A stretch of DNA of 32,947 nucleotides, from assembly GCA_002050435.1 (NCBI GenBank), contig MWYV01000027.1:1-32947 (forward strand), read 5' to 3'. Below the pieces are notes generated by a model. It was not told the DNA's origin and ran no database searches. It saw only the letters and a list, made by a program, of their open reading frames with translations. Both the position numbers and the translations under genes were made by a program. Positions 26,001 to 32,785 of the stretch are shown here, piece after piece; position 1 is the stretch's first letter; each line of letters starts with the position of its first letter. Origin of the DNA: Chitinophagales bacterium 33-2 (GTDB lineage: Bacteria; Bacteroidota; Bacteroidia; Chitinophagales; Chitinophagaceae).

Positions 26001-26777
26001 AATATTTTTTGCCTGGATCTCGTTTCGTTTGTAGAGAAATTTTTCGTCAAAGGCAGCCGATACACTGTTCAATTTCTGGATTGTATCAATCAGATCCAGG
26101 TTACCCGTGCGATAGGCATCTTCTAGTTTTGCAAAAGAAAATTGCGGGTCGATATCATAGTTCCTTTCTTTTGCAGTTTTGTCATTAGCCGCATCGGAGT
26201 AAGCTTCTTTCACCAGGATCATGCTTTCATCAAAATCTTCCACACCGGTCAGCTTTTTATTCCACTTCCTTCCTACCTGGTATATGTAAAGATCGAGGTA
26301 AGTGTCTTCTTCAAAATCACTGTTCCTTTCGGAATTGCTCCGGTACAAAAAGTTATTGATCATGGAAGGATTGCTGTGCAACGCCGCCTCAAGAACTTTT
26401 TCATAAGGGAAGGCCTTCAATGTATTTATGGATAAATAATCAGAAGGCGGATGATAACTGTTATTTGCCCGGTAGGAATAACTGTAAGGATTCATTTCAA
26501 GATCATAACGGGAGAAATCGTCCTGCCATGTTGCGGGATTGGTTTCCAGAGCAACCACATCAGCGTTTTTGATTCCAAGGTAAAAAGAATCGGAAAGATG
26601 AAAGACCATCTTGCTGCTTACATGCATGGTGCCAAACAGGTACGAAGGTTTTGCAAGTCCCTTTCCTGTGATTTCCCATAAGAGGCTTGGATATTTTTTA
26701 TTTTTGATCTTCGAACTCTGGGAGGAAACATTCAGACTCAATAAAATGGTAAGAAAGGCCAGCAGCAAGGTCCTCAT
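23052..26777 (-). CDS. Very large secreted TraB/GumN family protein
   Basis: The 1241-residue protein has a signal peptide (MRTLLLAFLTILLSLNVSSQ). A TraB/GumN domain covers about residues 28-305: the GTMHV motif at 49-53, VVALETNP, a Glu-containing GVEDFDES and LFVGVGAAHLAGHRGVIEMLRAMGY (269-293). Some family members are metal-dependent proteases and the key GTMH and GAAH motifs are kept. Typical family members are about 280-350 residues. Here about 930 extra residues follow, rich in Tyr/Asp/Lys, with repeated beta segments and a helical C-terminal part resembling HEAT-like spacing (GNTRSRDYGNNNFFDQLSDSLLL, LLPLININDYEKPMMALLEMMVD), without a recognised domain. The gene converges on the ABC ATPase with a 17-bp coding overlap. 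Confidence 0.85.
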   Translation of the reverse strand: MRTLLLAFLTILLSLNVSSQSSKIKNKKYPSLLWEITGKGLAKPSYLFGTMHVSSKMVFHLSDSFYLGIKNADVVALETNPATWQDDFSRYDLEMNPYSYSYRANNSYHPPSDYLSINTLKAFPYEKVLEAALHSNPSMINNFLYRSNSERNSDFEEDTYLDLYIYQVGRKWNKKLTGVEDFDESMILVKEAYSDAANDKTAKERNYDIDPQFSFAKLEDAYRTGNLDLIDTIQKLNSVSAAFDEKFLYKRNEIQAKNIDSILKTKASLFVGVGAAHLAGHRGVIEMLRAMGYKLRPIKMTERDSRHKEMIEQVRVPVQFTSVTADDGLYAVSIPGKLYSFAKPYGPLVQQQYADMGNGSYYIVSRIQTNAGFWGHNNSDVLRKVDSLLYENIPGKILSKQKILKNGYHGFDILNRTRRGDYQRYNIFITQNEVVLFKMSGNGDYVKLGKEADLFFSSIQLKEVKPEWKKYSPSFGGFEVDMPFQPTVSNFMGNWYFISFDKASTTGYQVIRTDVHNIKFVEEDSFDLNLMEESFASSEFIEKEISRKHSVINGYSALDVQYSYKNGHTGLARFTIQGPHYYTIIANAPKEHARMKSFLQSFSVKPFRYPSPVKQTDTVIHFTVSSPVPVELPAKLSMYPENMFRFGETGEDESHLEEYGKYKDKIITNDSTGEKIFVSIYRPGKYYFDNDTSATTDTLSFKTRDHDWVYRSRKKYELPNKTTVLEYELGDPLSSRVLRGKTFTRNGIDHRMVVQGDTLTAMSGFVKEFFTSFLPVDTLKGVDPLLKKTDIFFADFYSKDSVERKRAIKNIHAMTFDSADFPTVKKAITSLNWTEKKYLDVKNKFISKLAEIPTKPSADYLRDIYYAAGDTVDLQYNALEALLYHRNDYAYQVFRDIMLNEPPVLDMNSGNTRSRDYGNNNFFDQLSDSLLLTKKIFKDLLPLININDYEKPMMALLEMMVDSNMVSATDYEMYFSKFLIEAKQEMKKQVISEKNKSIIKAQKDAEEKDDYYGNNGDRDYGNSKLNSYAVLLMPFWDRQPAVRQLFTQMLNSNDKRLKLRTALLMVHQNRPVPDTMMQYFAGMDEFRYELYAQLKKINRPDLFPIMHNNHSALAKSELLDLSNYAKPDSFVLLATYPVEYKGQSGNVYFFKYRMKKEDNSWKIAIAGLVPKDPKEYEFDMKLIEEDLYFTELTETKLDEEEPLDTQLQKILKRKMYSKRKSAAEFYEEGDYDRTSPIRMRD

Positions 26778-26880
26778 TGGGAATTATTTGGTTAAAAACG
26801 TTCGGCTCCCAAGATAGTCTAAAGCAGTGCACAAAAAACTGAAATAACAAAAAAATCCGGCTGATTTTTTTTAAAAAACC

Positions 26881-26888
26881 TATTTTTG
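26881..26888 (+). promoter_or_regulatory. Promoter -7 box of the queA leader
   Basis: TATTTTTG is a perfect TAnnTTTG match followed by CGGCC. It lies 136 bp upstream of the queA ATG, predicting a leader of about 130 nt. Confidence 0.6.
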
Positions 26889-26889
26889 C

Positions 26890-27004
26890 GGCCTTTAATG
26901 CTAATTGACCATACCCGGTGCCGTAAGACCGTGGGACATGGATCCGGGCAGTTCAGCTGTTCAGACTAGACCGCAACTTGCAGCAAGGTTTGCGTCATGA
27001 GGCC
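26890..27004 (+). ncRNA. Structured 5' leader of queA, unclassified
   Basis: GGCCT (26890-26894) can pair with AGGCC (27000-27004) to close a 115-nt domain. Inside, CCCGG (26914-26918) pairs with CCGGG (26944-26948). A 9-bp hairpin with a 2-nt bulge forms from CGCAA+CTTG (26972-26980), loop CAG, CAAG (26984-26987) and TTGCG (26990-26994). I do not recognise a known riboswitch class. The region is visibly more GC-rich than the flanking intergenic DNA. The 5' strand of the closing stem may overlap the transcription start, which weakens that pairing. Confidence 0.45.
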
Positions 27005-27024
27005 AAAAAATTATAGTATAGCCC

Positions 27025-28074
27025 ATGAAGCTTTCACAATTTAAGTTTGACCTTCCTCTCAATTTAATTGCCCAGAATCCTGCTAAAAAACGTGAAGATG
27101 CCCGCATGATGGTGGTGCACCGCAAAACAGGACAGATGGAGAACAAACATTTCAGGGATATCCTGGAATATTTCGACGACAAAGATGTGTTCACTGTAAA
27201 CAACACGAAAGTTTTTCCCGCAAGAATGTATGGCAGGAAAGAAAAAACAGGTGCTAAGATCGAAGTATTCCTGCTGCGTGAACTGAACAAGGAACATCGG
27301 CTCTGGGATGTGATTGTTGATCCCGCAAGAAAGATCCGTGTGGGCAATAAATTATATTTCGGCGAATCGGAAGAACTCGTTGCAGAAGTAATTGACAATA
27401 CCACCTCAAGAGGTCGTACCATTAAATTTCTTCATGAAGGAACCGATGATGATTTCCGTTTGGTGCTGGAAAAATATGGGGAAACACCACTTCCAAAATA
27501 CATCAAGCGCAAACCTGATGAAGAAGACAGGGAAAGATACCAGACGGTGTATGCAAAATATGAAGGCGCTGTTGCCGCTCCAACCGCCGGTTTGCATTTC
27601 AGCCGCGAACTGATCAAGCGTTGCGAGATCAAGGGTATTCGTTTTTCCGAGGTCACGCTGCACACCGGGCTGGGTACATTCCGACCAATAGAAGTGGAAG
27701 ACCTGAGCAAGCATAAAATGGATGCGGAATATTATAAGATCGATGACACCGCATGTAAGATTGTAAACAAGGCAAAGGAAACCGGGCAAAGGATCTGTTC
27801 CATTGGTACCACTACTATGCGCGCACTGGAATCGTCCGTTACTGCGCAAAGACTTTTAAAACCTTCTGATGGCTGGACCAACATGTTTATTCATCCGCCT
27901 TATCAATTTAATATTGCGGATTCGCTGGTCACCAATTTTCATTTACCAAAAACCAGCCTGCTGATCATGACCTGTGCCTTCGCAGGATATGACCTGACCA
28001 TTGAAGCGTATAAAAAAGCGATCAAGGATAAATACAGGTTTTTCAGCTATGGCGATTCGCTGTTGGTCATCTAA
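27025..28074 (+). CDS. queA: S-adenosylmethionine:tRNA ribosyltransferase-isomerase QueA
   Basis: The 349-residue cytoplasmic enzyme transfers and isomerises the ribosyl group of S-adenosylmethionine onto preQ1 at tRNA position 34, giving epoxyqueuosine. The family core is evident: [36 protein letters not shown] at the N terminus, [66 protein letters not shown] and [21 protein letters not shown]. Length is normal. The start is fixed by the conserved N terminus. It is a single-gene unit with its own promoter (26881-26888), a long structured leader and a terminator at 28099-28123. The link between a SAM-using tRNA enzyme and a structured leader is suggestive of feedback control. Confidence 0.97.
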   Translation: MKLSQFKFDLPLNLIAQNPAKKREDARMMVVHRKTGQMENKHFRDILEYFDDKDVFTVNNTKVFPARMYGRKEKTGAKIEVFLLRELNKEHRLWDVIVDPARKIRVGNKLYFGESEELVAEVIDNTTSRGRTIKFLHEGTDDDFRLVLEKYGETPLPKYIKRKPDEEDRERYQTVYAKYEGAVAAPTAGLHFSRELIKRCEIKGIRFSEVTLHTGLGTFRPIEVEDLSKHKMDAEYYKIDDTACKIVNKAKETGQRICSIGTTTMRALESSVTAQRLLKPSDGWTNMFIHPPYQFNIADSLVTNFHLPKTSLLIMTCAFAGYDLTIEAYKKAIKDKYRFFSYGDSLLVI

Positions 28075-28098
28075 TATTCAAGATAGCTATTTTTAAAG

Positions 28099-28123
28099 AA
28101 CCCGCTAATTGGCGGGTTTTTTT
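28099..28123 (+). terminator. Intrinsic terminator of queA
   Basis: AACCCGC (28099-28105), loop TAATTG, GCGGGTT (28112-28118), followed by a run of seven T residues (28117-28123). It lies 25 bp after the queA stop. Confidence 0.9.
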
Positions 28124-28141
28124 GTGTGGAGTGGGGGGATT

Positions 28142-28362
28142 GGACCACGGGGCACGAAGGGCACGGGCCACGAGGCGTGGCGTCACCGAGGCTTTCGGGT
28201 GTTATGGATATTCTCTGTGCTTGCCACGTCTCGTGGCCTGTGTTCTCTGTGTGCGCGTAGCGCAACCGTGGTTCAATGGGATTGTTTCGTCGTGCCTACG
28301 CAATTACGTCCTTTGCGCCTTCGCGGCAAAACAGCTCTGTGCCACCGTGGTTCCCACTCTCA
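28142..28362. repeat. Intergenic repeat island downstream of lysC
   Basis: The 295 bp between queA and lysC contain no gene. GGCCACGAGGCGTGG (28166-28180) and CCACGTCTCGTGGCC (28224-28238) form an inverted repeat matching at 14 of 15 positions. CCGTGGTTCAA occurs at 28266-28276 and CCGTGGTTC at 28345-28353, with degenerate CCTTTGCGCC and GTGCC units between. The same word set occurs on the other side of lysC. Long frames here on the plus strand are low-complexity and not believed to be genes. Confidence 0.7.
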
Positions 28363-28369
28363 CTGCATG

Positions 28370-29692
28370 TTACCCCAACCCAAACAAACCCTTATTCAGT
28401 AACTGCAACACCCTTTTCTTCTCCTCTCCCGGCACCAGCAAAGAAATATTGTGCGCACTACCACCATAAGAAACCATGCGGACATTCACCGAACCAAGAC
28501 TTGCAAAAACCTTTTCCAAAGTAGCCGCATTTTCAGCCACCTCATTACCAACAATGGAAATAATGGTTTGATTGCTGTCTATCGATACAGTACTAAAAGC
28601 AGCTAACTCCTTTTCTATCTCTGCCAGCGCCAGATCATTATCAATGGTGAGTGATACCGCCACTTCTGAAGTAGTGATCATATCAATTGGTGTGCGAAAT
28701 TTTTCAAACACTTCAAACACTTTTCTCAGAAAACCATAAGCAAGCAACATGCGGCTGCTTTTGATATTGATCGCAGTGATCCCATCTTTTGCGGCAATGG
28801 CTTTGACCCCTTTTGCAATGGCCTTTTCTGCAATCAGTGTTCCTTTTGCAGAAGGCTCCATGGTATTGAGCAATTTAACAGGGATCTTGTATTGCTGCGC
28901 AGGCCAGATGGATGCCGGGTGCAGGATCTTGGCACCGAAGTAGGCCAGTTCCGCCGCTTCATCGAAACTCAGTTGTTCAATCGGCATGGTTTGATCCACG
29001 ATCCTCGGATCATTATTGTGCATGCCACTGATGTCGGTCCAGATCTCGCAAACCGATGCATTGGCAGCGGCTGCAATCAGCGATGCACTGTAATCGCTGC
29101 CGCCGCGTTTCAGGTTGTCCACCTCTCCTTTTGCATTTCGGCAAATGTATCCCTGGGTGATGTAGATCTTTTTACCTGTGTTTTCAGCAAGCACCATTTC
29201 GAGCTTTTTCCGGATCACTTCTACCTGGGGTTCGTCATTGATGTCAATGCTCATAAAATCCAGCGCGGGGATCAGGCAATGGTCGATTCCTTTTTCTTCG
29301 AGGTAAACTGAAAACAGTTTGGTAGATAACAATTCGCCCTGGGCAAGAATATCTTTATTCAAGGCCTCGTTATAGGAGATCTTTAAAATGATGTTGAGGA
29401 ATTCAAAATGCTCTTTAAGTGTGGTTTCTGCTTTTTGGCGGTAAGCCGTTTCCTTCAGCAATGCATCAGCAAATACCTGGTACTGGTCTTCGAGGACAGC
29501 AATTTTTTGCCTGGCGGCTTCCTTATTGCCCGATGCCAGCGCATGGCCAATGGCAACCAGTGCATTGGTGGTTCCCGACACCGCGCTCAATACCACGATC
29601 TTTGTATCATCATCCCTTGCAATCAGATCCGCCACTTCAAACATGCGCTGCGGCTTACCCACCGAGGTGCCGCCAAACTTCATTATTTTCAT
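28370..29692 (-). CDS. lysC: Monofunctional aspartate kinase
   Basis: The 440-residue enzyme phosphorylates aspartate in the first step of lysine, threonine and methionine synthesis. Visible motifs are KFGGTSVG (5-12), VVLSAVSGTTNALV, RGGSDYSASLIAAAA, WTDISGMHNNDPRIV and LAYFGAKILHPASIWPA. Tandem ACT domains cover about 295-440 (INIKSSRMLLAYGFLRKVFEVFEKFRTPIDMITTSEVAVSLTID), which would bind the feedback amino acid. There is no homoserine dehydrogenase fusion. The start is MKIMKFGG. A TAATTTCG box (one mismatch to TAnnTTTG) lies at 29700-29707, 7 bp upstream of the ATG. Repeat islands flank the gene on both sides, so it appears to be a single transcription unit. Confidence 0.96.
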   Translation of the reverse strand: MKIMKFGGTSVGKPQRMFEVADLIARDDDTKIVVLSAVSGTTNALVAIGHALASGNKEAARQKIAVLEDQYQVFADALLKETAYRQKAETTLKEHFEFLNIILKISYNEALNKDILAQGELLSTKLFSVYLEEKGIDHCLIPALDFMSIDINDEPQVEVIRKKLEMVLAENTGKKIYITQGYICRNAKGEVDNLKRGGSDYSASLIAAAANASVCEIWTDISGMHNNDPRIVDQTMPIEQLSFDEAAELAYFGAKILHPASIWPAQQYKIPVKLLNTMEPSAKGTLIAEKAIAKGVKAIAAKDGITAINIKSSRMLLAYGFLRKVFEVFEKFRTPIDMITTSEVAVSLTIDNDLALAEIEKELAAFSTVSIDSNQTIISIVGNEVAENAATLEKVFASLGSVNVRMVSYGGSAHNISLLVPGEEKKRVLQLLNKGLFGLG

Positions 29693-29719
29693 TATGCGGC
29701 GAAATTAGTAATTCCTTTT

Positions 29720-29837
29720 TTGAACCACGAAGTCACAAAGCTGCCTCGCCGCAGTTACACAATCTAGTTTCCTTTGTGCCCTTCTTGCCCCTTCCTGCCT
29801 CCGTGCTCCTTCGTGCCTCTGTGCCTCCGTGGTTCAA
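29720..29837. repeat. 118-bp MITE-like element with terminal inverted repeats
   Basis: TTGAACCACG at 29720-29729 and CGTGGTTCAA at 29828-29837 are perfect 10-bp inverted ends of a noncoding stretch. The inside contains degenerate units such as CCTTTGTGCCC, TTCGTGCC and CTGTGCC. It lies between the lysC promoter and the Ldh gene. Confidence 0.6.
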
Positions 29838-29871
29838 TCAAGGAAGACGAAGAAATCCTTCGTTCCTCTCC

Positions 29872-29888
29872 GTGCCTCCGTGGTTCAA
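29872..29888. repeat. Second copy of the 17-bp repeat end
   Basis: GTGCCTCCGTGGTTCAA here is identical to 29821-29837, 51 bp upstream. The copies suggest a tandem or nested insertion of the same small element. Confidence 0.75.
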
Positions 29889-29908
29889 AAAAATAAATCA
29901 ATAAACGT

Positions 29909-30991
29909 TCAACCAAACTCCACCCCAAATCTCTCAGATAAACTTTTCAAATCTTCCACCACAGCATCCACCAAAGGAATCCCAGAAACCATTCGCTCCC
30001 CTTCCATTTCCCTTTCAGGATCTCCAGGGATCAAAACTTTTTCAAATCCCTCAACTGTTTTTGCCGCGCGGAATCTTTCAATCCACTGATCCATATGTTG
30101 TTTAAATTCAGATGCAGGGCGAAAAGCATCGATGCGCATCGCACCAAAAAAATGGCCGATGCCTTTCCCGGGCATGCCTGTGGGCATGGACACATAGGCA
30201 GGAAACGGTGGCACCCATGGACCGTAATTGGCACCACTCAAGACCGCGGAAAAAATATCAACAATAGCACCAAGTGCATAGCCTTTATGACTTCCATGTT
30301 CCCTGTCGCCACCCAGCGGCAGTAAGGCACCACCTGTTTTTAATTCATGCGGATCGGTGGAAGGCGCACCATTTTTATCCTGTATCCATCCCAGCGGCGC
30401 CACACCATTTTTCCTTTGCAGGATCTCTAGTTTCCCGTTGGCCGCGGTGGTGGTGGCCATGTCTGCGACAAAAGCAGGTTGCGCGCCTGCAGGCACCGCC
30501 ACACAAATGGGATTGGTACCTAGTAATCTTTCAACAGAAAAAGTAGGTGCTACGAGGGGACTTGCATTGGTCATGGCAATACCGATCATATCTTCTTCGA
30601 GTGCCATCATGGAATGGTAAGCTGCAATTCCAAAATGATTGGAATTCTGCACACTTACCCAGCCGGTACCGGCGCTGCGTGCTTTCTCTATAGCAAGCTG
30701 CATGGCCTTAGGTGCCACTACCAGTCCGAGCCCACTATCGCCATCCACTGTAGCTGTTGATGGTGTTTCATGGATGATTTTTACATCTGGTGTTGAATTG
30801 ATTCTTTTCGCTTCCCACAACCTCACATAGCCACTGAGCCTGGCAATACCATGAGAATCAATGCCACGGGCATCTGCAGACAGCAACACTTTTGTTGCCA
30901 GCAAGGCATCATCATTTGAACAGCCCATGGCAAGAAAAACCTTTTGCGAAAAATTAAATAATTGATCGTAAGTGAAGGTGGAGGAAGTCAT
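29909..30991 (-). CDS. Ldh family (malate/L-lactate dehydrogenase type) NAD(P)-dependent oxidoreductase
   Basis: The 360-residue cytoplasmic protein belongs to the LDH2/MDH2 family, distinct from classical LDH. The conserved ARGIDSHGIARLSGYV holds the catalytic-region His47. Further signatures are GDSGLGLVVAPKAMQLAIEKA, VSVQNSNHFGIAAYHSMMAL, GTNPICVAVPAG, KLEILQRKNGVAPLGWIQDKNG and HKGYALGAIVDIFSAVLSG. Members reduce 2-keto acids such as pyruvate, oxaloacetate, 2,3-diketogulonate or ureidoglycolate, and the substrate cannot be read from the sequence. The length matches the family. It is a single gene, with the repeat island at its 3' side and the AT-rich glycosyltransferase region upstream. 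Confidence 0.93.
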   Translation of the reverse strand: MTSSTFTYDQLFNFSQKVFLAMGCSNDDALLATKVLLSADARGIDSHGIARLSGYVRLWEAKRINSTPDVKIIHETPSTATVDGDSGLGLVVAPKAMQLAIEKARSAGTGWVSVQNSNHFGIAAYHSMMALEEDMIGIAMTNASPLVAPTFSVERLLGTNPICVAVPAGAQPAFVADMATTTAANGKLEILQRKNGVAPLGWIQDKNGAPSTDPHELKTGGALLPLGGDREHGSHKGYALGAIVDIFSAVLSGANYGPWVPPFPAYVSMPTGMPGKGIGHFFGAMRIDAFRPASEFKQHMDQWIERFRAAKTVEGFEKVLIPGDPEREMEGERMVSGIPLVDAVVEDLKSLSERFGVEFG

Positions 30992-31092
30992 GGGTGCAAG
31001 ATAAAGAAGGAATAAGATGATTTGAATGCGTATTATTTATTATAGCATTATGCATTTTCAATATTAAATCTATAGGTTCGTAATAACTATGT

Positions 31093-31105
31093 TAGCGGTA
31101 TTACT
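31093..31105 (+). repeat. Left direct repeat flanking the glycosyltransferase
   Basis: TAGCGGTATTACT here matches TAGCGGTATTGCT at 32648-32660 in 12 of 13 positions and the same orientation. GTAATA (31080-31085) and TATTAC (31099-31104) also form an inverted repeat around it. It lies 16 bp before the ATG. Confidence 0.6.
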
Positions 31106-31120
31106 TACAGACAGCCTTCA

Positions 31121-32647
31121 ATGACAAAAAGAACATTGATTTTAATTGGATTTATACTTGCAAAATTTCTTTTGCAATACTTTTTGTTTAACCCAGGCTA
31201 TGATTTGCAACGAGACGAATATTTGCATCTTGACCAGGCCAATCATTTAGCTTGGGGGTTTCTTTCTGTTCCACCAGTTACTTCCTGGATAGCTTACATT
31301 ATAAAACTACTTGGCTACGGTGTATTTTGGGTTAAATTTTTTCCTGCCTTGTTTGGTGCTTTAACAATTGTTGTGGTTTGGAAAACTATTGAAGAATTAA
31401 AAGGCAATTTATTCGCATTAATATTAGGAGCAACCTGTGTTTTATTTTCAGCCATTTTGCGTTTAAACTTTCTCCTTCAACCCAATTCATTTGACGTTTT
31501 ATGTTGGACAGCTTTTTATTTTACCCTCATTAAATACATAAATACTGAAAATGTAAAATGGCTTTTCATTGGAAGCTTTGTTTTTGCTATTGGTTTTTTA
31601 AACAAGTACAATATTGTCTTTTTAATTATTGGACTTTTCCCTGCTATTTTGTTAACTAACCAACGTAAGGTTTTTGCAAAAAAAGAATTTTATTACTCTG
31701 TTATAATTGGTTTGTTACTCATATTCCCAAATCTTTTGTGGCAATACAAAAATGCATTCCCCATTTTTCATCATCTGAAAGAATTAGCAGAAACTCAATT
31801 AGTAAATGTTAATCGTTTTGACTTTTTAAAGGAACAACTTTTATTTTTCGTTGGGGCATTGCCTGTAATTTCAGCTTCTTTATATGCTTTACTATTTCAT
31901 AAACCTTTTGAAAAATTCAGACTGTTTTTTGGGACAATAATTTTTACACTTATCGTCTTTATTTATTTTAAAGCCAAAAGCTATTATGCCATAGGACTGT
32001 ATCCAATATATATTTCATTTGGTTCAGTCTTTTTAAGCATCAAACTAAATACTGGTTGGAGAAAATATCTTCAACCAATTTTAGTAGCTGTTCCAATTAT
32101 ATTTTATGTTCTTTTATTCAACATCGTATTTTCAGTGAAAAACCCCAACTACTATAAAGAAAACAAAAATAAATACAAAGAGTTAGGTTTACTTCGTTGG
32201 GAAGACGGCGAAGACCATTTGTTGCCACAAGATTTCGCAGATATGCTTGGATGGAAAGAATTAGCCGAAAAGATTGATGTAGTTTACGGTAAGTTATCTA
32301 ACAAAGACCAAACTATAATATTGTGTGATAATTACGGACAAGCAGGGGCAATAAATTATTATACTAAGAACAAGAATATAAAAGCTGTTTCATTTAACGC
32401 GGATTATATTAATTGGTTCAACCTTGACAATAAAATTGAAAATTTCATTAGAGTTAAAGAATTTAGCGAAAGAAATGATGAATTAGAAAAAACAAGTCTT
32501 TTTTTTAATATGGCTTTTATTGCGGACTCAATAACAAATCCATTTGCCAGAGAATATAAAACAACAATTTTTGTATTCACAAATCCAAAAATTGACATTA
32601 ACCACAGATTAAAAACTGAAGTGAAAAGTAAGAAAAACTACCGCTAA
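31121..32647 (+). CDS. GT39-family-like polytopic glycosyltransferase (ArnT/PMT type)
   Basis: The 508-residue membrane protein begins with a helix (TLILIGFILAKFLLQYFLFN) followed by the first periplasmic loop with the acidic motif LQRDEYLHLDQANHLAWG. This is the place where PMT/ArnT/GT39 enzymes carry their catalytic Asp/Glu. About ten further hydrophobic segments extend to residue ~340. A soluble C-terminal domain of about 160 residues (ELGLLRWEDGEDHLLPQDFADMLGWKELAEKI, TIILCDNYGQAGAINYYTK) would face the periplasm. Such enzymes move sugars from polyprenyl-phosphate carriers to lipids or proteins; the acceptor is unknown. Base composition is visibly more AT-rich than its neighbours, and 13-bp direct repeats flank it, pointing to acquisition as a single-gene unit. 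Confidence 0.85.
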   Translation: MTKRTLILIGFILAKFLLQYFLFNPGYDLQRDEYLHLDQANHLAWGFLSVPPVTSWIAYIIKLLGYGVFWVKFFPALFGALTIVVVWKTIEELKGNLFALILGATCVLFSAILRLNFLLQPNSFDVLCWTAFYFTLIKYINTENVKWLFIGSFVFAIGFLNKYNIVFLIIGLFPAILLTNQRKVFAKKEFYYSVIIGLLLIFPNLLWQYKNAFPIFHHLKELAETQLVNVNRFDFLKEQLLFFVGALPVISASLYALLFHKPFEKFRLFFGTIIFTLIVFIYFKAKSYYAIGLYPIYISFGSVFLSIKLNTGWRKYLQPILVAVPIIFYVLLFNIVFSVKNPNYYKENKNKYKELGLLRWEDGEDHLLPQDFADMLGWKELAEKIDVVYGKLSNKDQTIILCDNYGQAGAINYYTKNKNIKAVSFNADYINWFNLDNKIENFIRVKEFSERNDELEKTSLFFNMAFIADSITNPFAREYKTTIFVFTNPKIDINHRLKTEVKSKKNYR

Positions 32648-32660
32648 TAGCGGTATTGCT
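32639..32660 (+). repeat. Right direct repeat and palindrome at the glycosyltransferase stop
   Basis: TACCGCT (32639-32645), AAT, AGCGGTA (32649-32655) is a perfect palindrome spanning the stop codon. TAGCGGTATTGCT (32648-32660) is the right copy of the flanking direct repeat. No T-run follows, so it is not a standard terminator. Confidence 0.6.
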
Positions 32661-32722
32661 AAACTCCCCGCCCCTCCAATACCTAAAACCGTGTATGTCA
32701 CCCCCTAAACAGCATTCTACTT

Positions 32723-32770
32723 AAATTGAACCTATTGTTCTGCCAGCCAGCAAAAATATAGGTTCCATTT
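32723..32770. repeat. Inverted repeat between the glycosyltransferase and the PAS fragment
   Basis: AAATTGAACCTAT (32723-32735) and ATAGGTTCCATTT (32758-32770) pair at 12 of 13 positions with a 22-nt loop. The loop and flanks are not coding. It could be a terminator-like hairpin or the relic end of a small mobile element. Confidence 0.45.
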
Positions 32771-32785
32771 CTAAAACATTGTATA

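Noticed and set aside
25722..26435. Long plus-strand frames antisense to the TraB/GumN gene
   Set aside because: They are shadows of the well-supported minus-strand coding sequence.
26890..27004. queA leader as a known preQ1-I, SAM-I or SAM-II riboswitch
   Set aside because: The expected short pseudoknot, four-way junction or conserved core words could not be found by eye; a covariance search would decide.
28109..28524. Overlapping plus-strand frames across the queA-lysC gap
   Set aside because: They arise from GC-rich intergenic repeats and run antisense into lysC; the proteins are Arg/Cys/Trp-rich and look random.
31093..32660. True integron cassette with attC site
   Set aside because: No integrase gene and no canonical GTTRRRY/RYYYAAC pair with long imperfect stem was seen, so only a cassette-like arrangement is claimed.
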